From UBA2329 sp964577215 (GTDB lineage: Bacteria > Bacteroidota > Bacteroidia > Chitinophagales > Saprospiraceae), in contig CAZNYK010000089.1 of assembly GCA_964577215.1 (NCBI GenBank), forward strand, positions 1 to 17,158: a DNA stretch of 17,158 nt, given 5' to 3'. Made by a program: the position numbers and the translations under genes. This document shows positions 7,692 to 16,465 of this stretch, piece after piece. Under the pieces are notes generated by a model. That model saw only the letters and a list, made by a program, of their open reading frames with translations. It was not told the origin of the DNA and did not search any database. Position 1 is the first letter of the stretch. Each line of letters starts with the position of its first letter.

Positions 7692-9832
7692 ATGATCCTG
7701 AAAAAATTACTTCCAACTTTGTGGCTTGCTTTGGCCGGTTTCAGTGTTGTGTCAGCACAAACCGGCGGCAGCTGCCTCCAGGGCGCTGTCGTGAGCACCC
7801 GTGCAGGAGACACCAGTATCGACATTTGTCAGGGCGATGGGCTGCCTGATATTTTCCGCTTCAAAACCAGCCCTGCTGCCATGCCTTTCGCCTATCTCAT
7901 CACCGACGAGAACAACAATATCCTGGGCGTAAGTGCGAGCAATATCATCAACCTCGAGGGCTACCCCGTGGGTACCCTGCGCGTGTGGGCGTTCGCATAC
8001 CTGGGAAGCATTACCGCCCAAGTGGGGCAGAATGCTGCTGACGGTCCGCTGGCGGCGATATGCTCTGCCCTTTCGGCCAACTTCGTTACCGTAAACAGTG
8101 TCAATCCCGATGGGGGCACGGTGACAACCTCCACCGGCGCAACCAGCGCGTTTGCCTGCGTGGACAATACCGGCAGCAATCTCATCGAGTTTGCCTCCAG
8201 CACCGGCGGACCGAACTACTCTTTTATCATCACAGATGCTTCCAACCTCATCGTAGCGGTTGTCAGCGGCAATACTTTTGACTTCGGCGCCCTGCCTCCC
8301 GGGCCATACCGGGTTTGGGGCGTGGCCCTGGCCGGGCCGCTGAATGCGCCAATCGGCGCCGACATTACCACCGCGGTGTTGTCGAGCCAGTGCTTCGGCC
8401 TGTCTTCCAACTTCGTTTCTGTTTTGCGCGGCGATGCCGACGGGGGTACCCTAAGTACTGTGAGCGGGTCCGGCGAGATCAAATTCTGCCGGCCCGATGA
8501 AGCCGTACTCACCGGATTGACTTTCCAGTCTTCTTCGCCGGCGGGTTACGCTTATGTGCTCACTTCCACTTCCAATATTATCATATCCATTCTGCCCGGT
8601 AATACTTTTGATCCTGCCGGTCTCGCGATCGGCAATTACCGCATCTGGGGCTTGTCTTTCAGCGGCAACGTGCTGGCTCAGCCCGGCGACAACGCCGCAG
8701 AGGTACCTCTGACCGATGCTTGTTATGACTTGTCCGACAACTTCATCTCCGTATCGCTTCAGGATGTGGAAGGAGGAAGAATTGAGCTTGGTACAGGAAA
8801 CCTGAATGTGCTCTGCGTGGGGGATGGCGATGCTGATGTGGTTACTTTCTCTGCTTCCGGCGCTTCGGCCGCTTCCTATGTGTTTTTAGTAACGGATGAA
8901 GCCGCTGAGAACGTGCTTGACTTTTCTGCAGACGGCAGCTTCGATTTTGACGGTTTTGATGCCGGCAAGGTATTGGTGTGGGGGCTTTCCTATTCTGGGA
9001 GTTTGTCGCTACAGCCCGGGCAAAGCGTGGCAGAACTCTTGCAAAGCCTGGAGTGCGCCGACCTTTCCGAAAACTCCGTTTCGCTTACGCTTATCCGTAC
9101 CAACGGCGGCTCGGTGTCGCTTGCTGCCGGCGCTTCCAGCATCAATGTATGTACCGGCGACGGCGCCCCGGATGAACTCGAGTTCTTTGCCGACACCGAC
9201 GTTACGGATGAGGCCTACACCTTCATTGTGACCGATGCTTCCAATAATATTATTGCCTTCGCACCTTCCGGCGTGGTTGATTTTGAAGGCGCGGGTGTGG
9301 GTGTGGTGCGCGTGTGGGGGCTTTCCTACAGCGGTAATATCGTGGCAGTTCCCGGCGACAATGCAGCTACTGCTACCCTGACGGACGGGTGTTACAATCT
9401 TTCTGACAACTTTGTGACCGTGAATCTGCTGAGAACGCGCGGAGGGAACGTGTCTATCAATACCGGCGCGGTTTTTGCCTCTTTGTGCGTAAACGATGGC
9501 GAGCCGGACCTGCTCACTTTCAGCAACAACTCCGGATTCGCGCCCAACTACGTATATTTGGTCACCGATGAAAATAATGAGATACTCAGCGTATCCACTA
9601 CCGGCGTCATTGATTTCGAAGGAGCCGATGCGGGCATCGTTCGCGTTTGGGGCTTGTCCTACACCGGCAACCTCACGGCTGAGCCGGGTGATAACGCTGC
9701 TGAAGTGCCGCTTTCCGACGAGTGCTTCGACCTATCCTCCAATTTTGTCATTATTGATAAGGAGGCCGTATTCGGCGGCGAAGTTCAAACGCTGTTCGGA
9801 GATACGGAATTAGAATTTTGCGGAGGCGACGG
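7692..9832 (+). CDS. Giant secreted repeat protein, N-terminal part (runs into assembly gap)
   Basis: The first 713 or so residues of a protein that continues after the gap. The start at 7692 gives a clean signal peptide (MILKKLLPTLWLALAGFSVVSAQ); an earlier in-frame start at 7530 would place 54 unrelated residues in front and is rejected. Six complete units and the start of a seventh follow, beginning near 7750, 8103, 8433, 8763, 9096, 9432 and 9765, so the period is 330-336 nt. Each unit runs: GG, a variable strand, Cys with GDG.PD, Y.F..TD..N.I, FDF, RVWGLSYTGN, PGDNAA, then a second Cys and LS.NF. I do not recognise a named domain. Size and two cysteines about 78 residues apart suggest a disulfide-bonded beta-sandwich (inference). 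The frame ends at 9832 only because of the N run. A surface adhesin or matrix role is likely but unproven. Confidence 0.85.
7750..9832 (+). repeat. Tandem ~111-residue protein repeats, units 1-7 (unit 7 cut by gap)
   Basis: Unit starts are near 7750, 8103, 8433, 8763, 9096, 9432 and 9765. Units are well diverged in DNA, so the repetition is clearest in protein. The RVWG(L/V)(S/A) segment and the closing C-(Y/F)-(D/N)-LS-x-NF segment are the strongest marks. Unit 7 keeps only its first 23 residues, up to CGGDG. Confidence 0.85.
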
Positions 9833-9932
9833 NNNNNNNNNNNNNNNNNNNNNNNNNNNNNNNNNNNNNNNNNNNNNNNNNNNNNNNNNNNNNNNNNNNN
9901 NNNNNNNNNNNNNNNNNNNNNNNNNNNNNNNN
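9833..9932. other. Assembly gap of 100 N inside the giant repeat gene
   Basis: Exactly 100 N, the conventional size for a gap of unknown length. The reading frame before it (codons beginning at 9831) and after it (codon at 9934) can be joined only if the true length is a multiple of three, so the apparent frame change is an artefact. Completing unit 7 needs about 84 residues, hence about 250 nt, or that plus whole 333-nt units. Confidence 0.9.
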
Positions 9933-9933
9933 G

Positions 9934-12900
9934 GTGAACGTCGTTGACGGAGGCCAGGTCTCCCTGCTTGACGGAGCTACTTCGGCAGTGGTCTGCACAG
10001 AAGATGGTACGCCCGATGTTTTGCCGTTGTTCACTACGGCAGTAAATCCCGATGCAGACTATGCCTGGTTGCTGACCAACAGCAACAATGACATCCTGGT
10101 GGTTTCTCTCAGCGGCGACTTTGACTTTGAGGCCCTTTCTCCCGGTGTTTACCGCATCTGGGGGCTGGGTTACCTCGGCGACCTGCTGGCCGCACCCGGG
10201 CAAAATGCCGGATCGGTAGCTCTGGCCACCAATTGCTTCTCCCTGTCACTCAACTATATCGAAGTCAGGGTCGACGCGCTTACAGGCGGCGCGATCGGTT
10301 TGGAAGACGGAAGGGATTTCATCTCGATCTGTACAGACGGCGTAGTTTCCAACCCCGTGGAGTTCACTACAACAGGGTTCTCGTCCGGCGATTATGCTTT
10401 TGTGCTGACCGACGAGGACAACGTGATCGTGGGTTTTCTTTCCGGCGCTACACATACCTTTGACGGCACGCTTGCCGAGGGCAACTATCGCGTTTGGGGC
10501 CTGGCTTACACGGGCAACATCACGGTTTCCGCAGGCGACAATGCCGCAGAAGTAGCCCTCTCTGATGCGTGCTACCAGCTTTCGGAAAACTTCATTCCTT
10601 TAGTGGCAGGCGCGCCGGATGGCGGCACGCTTGAGTTTGAAGGCGGCGGAGAACAAAGAGTGGTTTGCCCGGATAACGGAATCGAGGACCTCCTGGCTTT
10701 TGTTTCCGGCTCCGGGGCCATTCTCCCATACGTATTCCTCCTTACGGATGCCGACAATGTAATTATTGATATCCTCAGCGGAAACGAGTACGACTTCGAG
10801 CAAGCCTCTACGGAAGAACTGCGCATTTGGGGACTTTCCTACGCAGGTATCCTGTTGGCCCAACCCGGAGATGATGCAGCGGCAACAGACTTGGCTTCCG
10901 AATGCTACGAACTCAGCGCCAACTTCCTCACCGTCATCCGGCAGAAGCCCGACGGCGGTTCGGTCAGTACGGGCGACGGCTCCACCTTCATATCCACATG
11001 TGCCGGCGCTGCCTCCGATGTGGTGAGTTTCATAACCGACTCCGGATTCCTGGGCAATTATGCCTTCGTCATTACCAATACCAGCAATGTCATTATTGAT
11101 TTTGCGAATGTCAACAGCTATGATTTCAGCAATCTCAGCAACGACACCGTGCGCGTGTGGGGTCTTGCCTACACCGGCAATGTACTGGCCGTTCCGGGCG
11201 ACGATGCCGCTGAAGTTCTGCTGACCGATGATTGTTTCGATCTGTCCGAAAACTTTATCACTGTATTCCGGGCTGATCCCAACGGCGGCACCATTGCAAC
11301 TTCCGACGGCGAAACTTCCCTGCTGCGTTGCGCCGGCGATGGAGTATCCGATCTGATCAACTTCGAGGTACAGGGCGCTTCCAACGCTCCGTATCTCTTC
11401 CTCATCACAGATGAGAACAACTATCTTATCGGCATCTCCACCCAGGCATCTTTCGACTTTGAAAATGCGATCGCGGGCATCTTCCGCATTTACGGGTTGT
11501 CTTATACCGGCGTGTTCCAGTTGTTCCCAGGTGACAGCATATTCGGATTTATCCCCGCTTCTACGGGATGTTTCGACTTCTCGGATACTTTCGTCGAAGT
11601 GAACAACGTGCGGGTGAACGGCGGATCCGTATTCAGCGATACGCAGGAGACCGTCTTCTACACCTGCCCCGCTGATGGTGTTCCGGATGTGATCTCCTTC
11701 TTCAACAGTTCCAGCGCTCCCGATGCATCCTATGCCTTCCTATTCACCAATGAGGATAATATAATCCTGGGTCTGACCTTCCAAAATTCCTTTAACTTCG
11801 ATATTGCGGGGATCGGCGTCACCCGGATTTGGGGCGTGTCCTTTACCGGTAATTTCACTGCCAACTTTGGGGACAATGCTGCCGAAGTAGCGCTTTCCGA
11901 CCAATGCTACGACTTGTCGAGCAACTTCCTGACCGTCATCCGCGATGTGCCCGCCGGCGGTACCGTTGCCACTTCGGGCGGGGAAACGGAGATTCTCATC
12001 TGCCAGGGAATTGACGACCCGGTAGTGTCGGTGGTTAATACAAGTGCCTCCATGGCGGCTTATACTTACGTGCTGACAGATGCTTTCAACGATATACTGG
12101 CCATCGAACCTTCCGGTGAATTTGACCTCTCCGACCTTCCGGAAGGCAGCTACCGCATATGGGGCGTTTCTTACACCGGCGCTTTGAATCCCGCTGCAGG
12201 AAATATCCTCAGCGTGGACTTCGGAACGAGTTGCCTGGAGATATCCGCCAACTTCATCGACGTAACTGTTACAGCGCCCATCATCGGCGGTATCCTCAGG
12301 ACCAGCGAGGGATTGGATAATGTGCAGTTCTGCCCCGGGGACGGCGTTAGCGATCTCGTGGAGGCTTTCAGTACCAGTACTACCCCCGCATCCAATTACC
12401 GCTATGTGGTGGCCAATCAGAACAACGTGGTGTTCATACCCGATCTCATGGGCAACGCCATAGACTTCGACGGCGCCGGTTTCGGAGAATACCGCATTTT
12501 CGGCATTGCTTTCTCCGGCAATTATTTAGTCGGAATAGGCACAGACCTGGATGACGCAGTTCTTGCCGATGTTTGCTTTGCGCTTTCCGAAAATTTCATT
12601 CGCGTTGTGAGCGCCGCTGCCGATGGAGGCATGGTGAGCACCTCCGAAGGCCTGACGCTTTTGTCCATAGACGGCCAGGACGGCGAGCCGGACAAATACA
12701 CTTTCATCAATACAAGCACGAGCGACCTGCCCTATGTGTATATCCTCACGGACGAGAACAACAACGTCCTGGAATACATTGCCGGCGATGTGTATGATTT
12801 TGAAGGACAGGAATTGGCGGAGTTGCGCGTTTGGGGCCTTTCTTACTTCGGTACGGCGCCCACCGATACGGGAGTGCCGCTCTCGTCTTTGGTTTCCGGC

Positions 12901-13245
12901 CCCGGCTGCAGAGAACTCTCGGAGAATTTCATCCAGGTTTTCAACAGTCCTCCAGTACTTACCGGCGATGATTCGGTTCCTGCGTTGCGCGCAACCGCCC
13001 AGCCCAACCCTGCGGTGGATCGCGTAATGCTCAATGTTTGGTCGGAACTCAAGGAGGGCTCGCAAGCCGTAATTCTGATCATGGACGGAGCCGGAAGGAT
13101 CCGCGATGAATACCGTCTCCCGGGTCTTAAGGGCTTCCAGCAAACCCATTTGGACATCAGCAAGCTGGAAGACGGCATATACACGGTGCAAATCCGCAGC
13201 GCTCAGGCGGTGACTACCCTGCGCGTGGTGAAGAGTTCGCTGTAA
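9934..13245 (+). CDS. Giant secreted repeat protein, C-terminal part with T9SS sorting domain
   Basis: Continuation of the gene that starts at 7692; the first codon is the end of a repeat unit, not a real start. Nine units follow, starting near 9940, 10276, 10612, 10945, 11275, 11611, 11947, 12277 and 12616 (period 330-339 nt). The last ends near 12948, followed by a type A sorting domain of about 90 residues (AQPNPAVDRVMLNVW, MDGAGRIRDEYRL, LDISKLEDGIYTVQIRS, LRVVKSSL). The whole protein would be at least about 1,900 residues, exported by Sec and the type IX system to the cell surface. Fourteen of the fifteen complete units in the gene have the same two cysteines. The last lacks the first one. 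Acidic turns such as GDG.PD and TDENN could bind calcium, but no exact EF-hand or other named motif is present. A strong terminator follows. Confidence 0.87.
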   Translation: MNVVDGGQVSLLDGATSAVVCTEDGTPDVLPLFTTAVNPDADYAWLLTNSNNDILVVSLSGDFDFEALSPGVYRIWGLGYLGDLLAAPGQNAGSVALATNCFSLSLNYIEVRVDALTGGAIGLEDGRDFISICTDGVVSNPVEFTTTGFSSGDYAFVLTDEDNVIVGFLSGATHTFDGTLAEGNYRVWGLAYTGNITVSAGDNAAEVALSDACYQLSENFIPLVAGAPDGGTLEFEGGGEQRVVCPDNGIEDLLAFVSGSGAILPYVFLLTDADNVIIDILSGNEYDFEQASTEELRIWGLSYAGILLAQPGDDAAATDLASECYELSANFLTVIRQKPDGGSVSTGDGSTFISTCAGAASDVVSFITDSGFLGNYAFVITNTSNVIIDFANVNSYDFSNLSNDTVRVWGLAYTGNVLAVPGDDAAEVLLTDDCFDLSENFITVFRADPNGGTIATSDGETSLLRCAGDGVSDLINFEVQGASNAPYLFLITDENNYLIGISTQASFDFENAIAGIFRIYGLSYTGVFQLFPGDSIFGFIPASTGCFDFSDTFVEVNNVRVNGGSVFSDTQETVFYTCPADGVPDVISFFNSSSAPDASYAFLFTNEDNIILGLTFQNSFNFDIAGIGVTRIWGVSFTGNFTANFGDNAAEVALSDQCYDLSSNFLTVIRDVPAGGTVATSGGETEILICQGIDDPVVSVVNTSASMAAYTYVLTDAFNDILAIEPSGEFDLSDLPEGSYRIWGVSYTGALNPAAGNILSVDFGTSCLEISANFIDVTVTAPIIGGILRTSEGLDNVQFCPGDGVSDLVEAFSTSTTPASNYRYVVANQNNVVFIPDLMGNAIDFDGAGFGEYRIFGIAFSGNYLVGIGTDLDDAVLADVCFALSENFIRVVSAAADGGMVSTSEGLTLLSIDGQDGEPDKYTFINTSTSDLPYVYILTDENNNVLEYIAGDVYDFEGQELAELRVWGLSYFGTAPTDTGVPLSSLVSGPGCRELSENFIQVFNSPPVLTGDDSVPALRATAQPNPAVDRVMLNVWSELKEGSQAVILIMDGAGRIRDEYRLPGLKGFQQTHLDISKLEDGIYTVQIRSAQAVTTLRVVKSSL
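9940..12948 (+). repeat. Tandem ~111-residue protein repeats, units 8-16
   Basis: Nine units of 330-339 nt in head-to-tail order. Unit 12 (from 11275) is divergent in its second half (RIYGLSYTG, no PGDNAA, then GCFDFSDTF). Unit 16 (from 12616) has LLSIDGQDGEPD where others have a Cys before the GDG turn. Unit 15 has an altered RIFGIAFSG core. Confidence 0.85.
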
Positions 13246-13274
13246 AGCGGGCTGATTTTCAACCCCGTGCCGAC

Positions 13275-13310
13275 AAGAGGGCGTCGCAACTGCGGCGCCC
13301 TCTTTTGCTT
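13275..13310 (+). terminator. Rho-independent terminator after the giant repeat gene
   Basis: AAGAGGGCGTCGCA (13275-13288) pairs with TGCGGCGCCCTCTT (13291-13304), one G-T wobble, with a tight loop around AACT, followed by TTGCTTT. It begins 29 nt after the stop codon at 13245 and precedes the nuclease gene, so that gene should have its own promoter. Confidence 0.8.
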
Positions 13311-13400
13311 TAACCGGTGAAAAATGGTTTGCGAAAAAACCGATCCGTTTTTCACCGGGATGACTCGCGTATCGAGTATTCCTGCCCGGAAGTTCTTACG

Positions 13401-16385
13401 ATGAAAAGTATTACCTTTACCCCGGAACCTTCATTCAATTTCATGATCCTTTATTTTGGCCTGGCCTTGGAAGACGAGCCCTGGCGGATGGATACGCCAC
13501 CCTGGGGTGGCATTTTCTACGTCGGACCGCAGGGGTTGCTCAATGTACTGGAAGCGCACCTCGGGCTTGCCGGGGCGCAGCCTTTGGATGAGTACCTGCG
13601 CATTGAGAAGTACAGGCAATTGCTGAAGGAGTACGTGGCGCAATCGCCCGGCGCCTTTTTCGCCGAGTCTTTTGCTGCCGATCCCCTGGCCTCTGCTACT
13701 GCCATACTGGAGTATCGCGACGAATTGCTGCTCGCCGGGTGGGATTTTGCGCCCGGGGAGGACGCTCCTGTGCGTTTACAGGTGCTGGCACATTTGGAGG
13801 CATTGCAGAGGCAAAATCCTTCCACACCCGGTTTTGCCGACCGTTTTGTCGCTGTGCTTGCGGCTCTGCCTGTTCGGGAGCATCCTGTGCGGGAAATCCG
13901 GGTGGTGGAGCCGGAGGTGCTTTTGCCCAGGCACTTCCGGCGCTTGTTTGCAGCAATGGCGGAACAGGGGGTTAAGATAACCTGGCTACCTCAACACCTG
14001 CCCCTGGAAGGGGATACTGACCTGGCGCGCTTCCAGCAATGTATCGCGGAACTCCGTTCCGCGCCTCCTGCGGAATGTACCGCGGAACTCCGTTCCGCGC
14101 CTNNNNNNNNNNNNNNNNNNNNNNNNNNNNNNNNNNNNNNNNNNNNNNNNNNNNNNNNNNNNNNNNNNNNNNNNNNNNNNNNNNNNNNNNNNNNNNNNNN
14201 NNCTGCGGAATGTACCGCGGAACTCCGTTCCGCGCCTTCTGCGGAACAGAGTTCCGTAGTACAAGCAGGTACCGCGGAACTCCGTTCCGCGCCTTCTGCA
14301 CAACGCAGTTCCGCAGTACAAGGCGACGGCTCCCTCCTCCTCCTTCGCGCCCGCCGCGACAGCGATCTGGCCGCATGGACAGGAGCAATAGCCCGGCGCA
14401 ACCCGCAATTCCGCCCCGTATGCCTGATATCTGATCGCAGCCGCGCTTTGGATGCTGCTCTTATCCAGGAGGGGTTGCCCGGTCTCGGACTTCTTTCCGC
14501 TTCGCAGGCGCGGCCTACATTACAAGTGCTCAAACTGGCGCCGGTTTTCCTTTGGAACCCCGTGGATCCGTTCAAGATCATGGAGTTCGTCTCTTTGGCC
14601 CTGAAGCCCTTGGAAGACGGCCTCGCCGCCGCCATCGCAGAGAGTTTGGCCCAAATTCCCGGCCTGCATAGCGAAGGCTGGCGCATTGCCGTAGCCCGCT
14701 ATTTCGATGAACTGGACGAGCGCGCCGCCCGCGAACCCGCCCTCGATCCCGCGCAGGTTCGCCGGCAGTACCGCTTCTGGTTTGAGCGTAAGCGCTACGA
14801 CGCTTCCCGCACCGCGCCCAAAGCCGAGGCCATAGAAATTTACCGTTACATAGAACAATGGGCCAAATCGGCGTTGAACGACAACAGTCCCCAAAGCACA
14901 GCTTTAGCGCCGCTTAAAGAACAGGCCGGCCGGATCGTAGAACTGCTTGAGGTGTTGCCCGAAACGCAGTTGAGCTATTTGGAACTTGAGCGCATCGTGC
15001 GCACCATTTACCAGCCCGCGCCCCTGCAACTCAGTCCCCGTGAGGCAGGGCACTTACCCTTTGTCACCCGGCCGGGGGCTTTGATATTTCCGGCAGAAGA
15101 GCTGTTATGGTGGAACTTTATCCAAAAAGAGCCCGATCACTTCTTCTCTCGCTGGTACAAAGCTGAATTAAACTGGCTGGCATCCAAAGGGCTGGAGGTG
15201 GAAGGCCCCGCGCAGCAAAACGAGCGCCTGCTTTGGCAGCGCCGTCGCCCGGTGCTGGCCGCCCAAAAGCGGTTGGTGCTTTTGCTGCCGCAAATGAGCG
15301 ACGGTGAAGAAGTTCCCCCGCACCCCCTTTTCGGCGATCTCTCGGCGGCATTTTCCAACCTTGAGCGCATAACTTTTAATGTGGACAGCGGCGCCGGCCG
15401 GGAGCACTGGGCCGCGTTTTTCAACTTGCCCGAAACGGTGCACCTGGAACGCCGCTTGCTGGGCCGGCCGCGCCCCTTCCTGCACGTGCGCCCGCACCGC
15501 CGCCTGGAAGCCCGCGAAAAAGAGACCTTCACCAGCCTGGAGACACTGCTGTACTACCCCTACCAATGGGTGTTCCGGCACAAGATCAAATTGGTCAAAT
15601 CTTCCATCCTCAGCTTGGTGAAAGACGATGCGCTGATGGGCAACTTAGCACACCGCTTCTTCGAGCGGCTGTTCCAACAGGATACTTCCCAATGGAGCCG
15701 CCAGGACTTAGATCGCTGGGTGGACCAGGAGGCCGAATCCTTGCTGACCCGCGAGGGCGCCGTGCTGTTGCTGTACGGGCGCGAGCCGGAGCGCATCGGA
15801 TTCCTCAGCCGCGTCAAACAATCGGCATGGACGCTGATGCACCTCATCCGCCAAAACGGCTGGGAAGTGGAAAGCGCCGAAATGCCAGTGGAAGGGGTAT
15901 TCGAAGGCGCCGCACTGCACGGCCGCGCCGACTTGGTGCTCAAACGCGGCGAAGAACGCGCCGTGCTCGACCTGAAATGGCGCGGCATCGGCTTCCGGGA
16001 AGACAGCATACGCAACGAGGCCGACCTGCAATTGGTGCTCTACTCCCACCTCGTGACGGGCGGCGAGGGCTGGGCGCACACGGCTTTTTTTATCATGGAG
16101 AAGGCCCGCCTGCTGGCCCGCAACAACGAGGCTTTCCGCGAAATTGCGCCCATACGTCCCGGCAGCGATCACGCCGAGGTACACGAGCGCATCCTGCAGT
16201 GCATGGCCCGCACCTACCTGTGGCGCATCGGCCAGTTGCAACAAGGCCTCATCGAGGTGCGCTGCGAGCAGACCCAAAGCGAATTGGAAGAAGCGTATGC
16301 CGGGCAATTGCTGGACTTGCTGGAGATGAAGAAGAACGATGCAAGGTATGATGACTATAGAGTGTTGATCAATTTGGTGGAGTAG
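13401..16385 (+). CDS. AddB-like PD-(D/E)XK nuclease with degenerate helicase region and in-frame repeat insertion
   Basis: About 994 codons if the gap is taken as 100 nt. The C-terminal domain matches the AddB/RecB-type nuclease family: a YYPYQWVFRHKIKL entry segment, H751 in GNLAHRFFERLF, D844 in GRADLVLK, D857-L-K859 in VLDLKW, and Q877/Y881 in QLVLYSH. These are the expected metal-binding and catalytic positions. The N-terminal part is like the helicase fold of AddB, but no Walker A (GxGKT/S) motif is present, so ATP hydrolysis is unlikely. The cysteines that bind the iron-sulfur cluster in classical AddB are absent (YYPYQW instead of a CP motif). AddB proteins act with AddA in DNA end processing; no AddA gene is in this window. 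Codons 213-308 or so are repeat-derived and include an N run, with the frame kept on both sides. The ATG at 13401 is preferred over a GTG at 13317, which lies only 7 nt after the terminator and would add 28 unrelated residues. Confidence 0.78.
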   Translation: MKSITFTPEPSFNFMILYFGLALEDEPWRMDTPPWGGIFYVGPQGLLNVLEAHLGLAGAQPLDEYLRIEKYRQLLKEYVAQSPGAFFAESFAADPLASATAILEYRDELLLAGWDFAPGEDAPVRLQVLAHLEALQRQNPSTPGFADRFVAVLAALPVREHPVREIRVVEPEVLLPRHFRRLFAAMAEQGVKITWLPQHLPLEGDTDLARFQQCIAELRSAPPAECTAELRSAPXXXXXXXXXXXXXXXXXXXXXXXXXXXXXXXXXXAECTAELRSAPSAEQSSVVQAGTAELRSAPSAQRSSAVQGDGSLLLLRARRDSDLAAWTGAIARRNPQFRPVCLISDRSRALDAALIQEGLPGLGLLSASQARPTLQVLKLAPVFLWNPVDPFKIMEFVSLALKPLEDGLAAAIAESLAQIPGLHSEGWRIAVARYFDELDERAAREPALDPAQVRRQYRFWFERKRYDASRTAPKAEAIEIYRYIEQWAKSALNDNSPQSTALAPLKEQAGRIVELLEVLPETQLSYLELERIVRTIYQPAPLQLSPREAGHLPFVTRPGALIFPAEELLWWNFIQKEPDHFFSRWYKAELNWLASKGLEVEGPAQQNERLLWQRRRPVLAAQKRLVLLLPQMSDGEEVPPHPLFGDLSAAFSNLERITFNVDSGAGREHWAAFFNLPETVHLERRLLGRPRPFLHVRPHRRLEAREKETFTSLETLLYYPYQWVFRHKIKLVKSSILSLVKDDALMGNLAHRFFERLFQQDTSQWSRQDLDRWVDQEAESLLTREGAVLLLYGREPERIGFLSRVKQSAWTLMHLIRQNGWEVESAEMPVEGVFEGAALHGRADLVLKRGEERAVLDLKWRGIGFREDSIRNEADLQLVLYSHLVTGGEGWAHTAFFIMEKARLLARNNEAFREIAPIRPGSDHAEVHERILQCMARTYLWRIGQLQQGLIEVRCEQTQSELEEAYAGQLLDLLEMKKNDARYDDYRVLINLVE
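14038..14324. repeat. Cluster of palindromic repeats inside the nuclease coding sequence
   Basis: Before the gap, GCGGAACTCCGTTCCGC (7-bp stem, 3-nt loop) occurs at 14046 and 14082, a 36-nt period coding for AELRSAPPAEC-like 12-mers. After the gap it occurs at 14217 and 14274, a 57-nt period. The 57-nt units each contain a 51-nt near-palindrome bounded by GTAC at both ends (14212-14262 and 14269-14319). In the first of these, 19 of 22 arm positions pair. They encode TAELRSAPSAEQSSVVQAG and TAELRSAPSAQRSSAVQGD. The 36-nt unit has no stop codon in any of the six frames. The array sits between two conserved parts of the AddB-like protein, probably in a surface loop. The total copy number is unknown because of the gap. 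Confidence 0.85.
14103..14202. other. Assembly gap of 100 N inside the palindromic repeat cluster
   Basis: Exactly 100 N with the same repeat on both sides (ending ...CGCGCCT and resuming CTGCGGAATGTACC), so the assembly most likely broke on further repeat copies. The flanking frames agree if the true length leaves remainder 1 when divided by 3, which 100 happens to do. Real size is unknown. Confidence 0.9.
16361..16381 (+). repeat. 21-nt direct repeat, copy 1 (3' end of nuclease gene)
   Basis: The 21 bases beginning AGTGTTGATC and ending TTGGTGGA encode the final VLINLVE of the nuclease. An exact copy lies at 17135-17155. The matches end at both borders: the preceding bases are G versus C and the following bases G versus A. 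Confidence 0.75.
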
Positions 16386-16465
16386 TGAAGGGCTAATACA
16401 GTACTTCAATACAAGCTGTGCCTATACTTGGCGCCCCATTTGAACCTGCTCAGTATCCTTTGTTT

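Noticed and set aside
9833..9947. Apparent frameshift in the giant repeat gene
   Set aside because: Explained by the arbitrary 100-N gap, whose length is not a multiple of three.
14038..14324. Possible CRISPR array
   Set aside because: Units are 36 or 57 nt and repeat almost entirely, with no unique spacers of constant length; they keep a protein frame and no cas genes are near.
13972..14686. Several minus- and plus-strand frames through the palindromic repeats
   Set aside because: The repeat unit has no stops in any frame, so all these frames are open by construction; only the nuclease frame continues into conserved protein on both sides.
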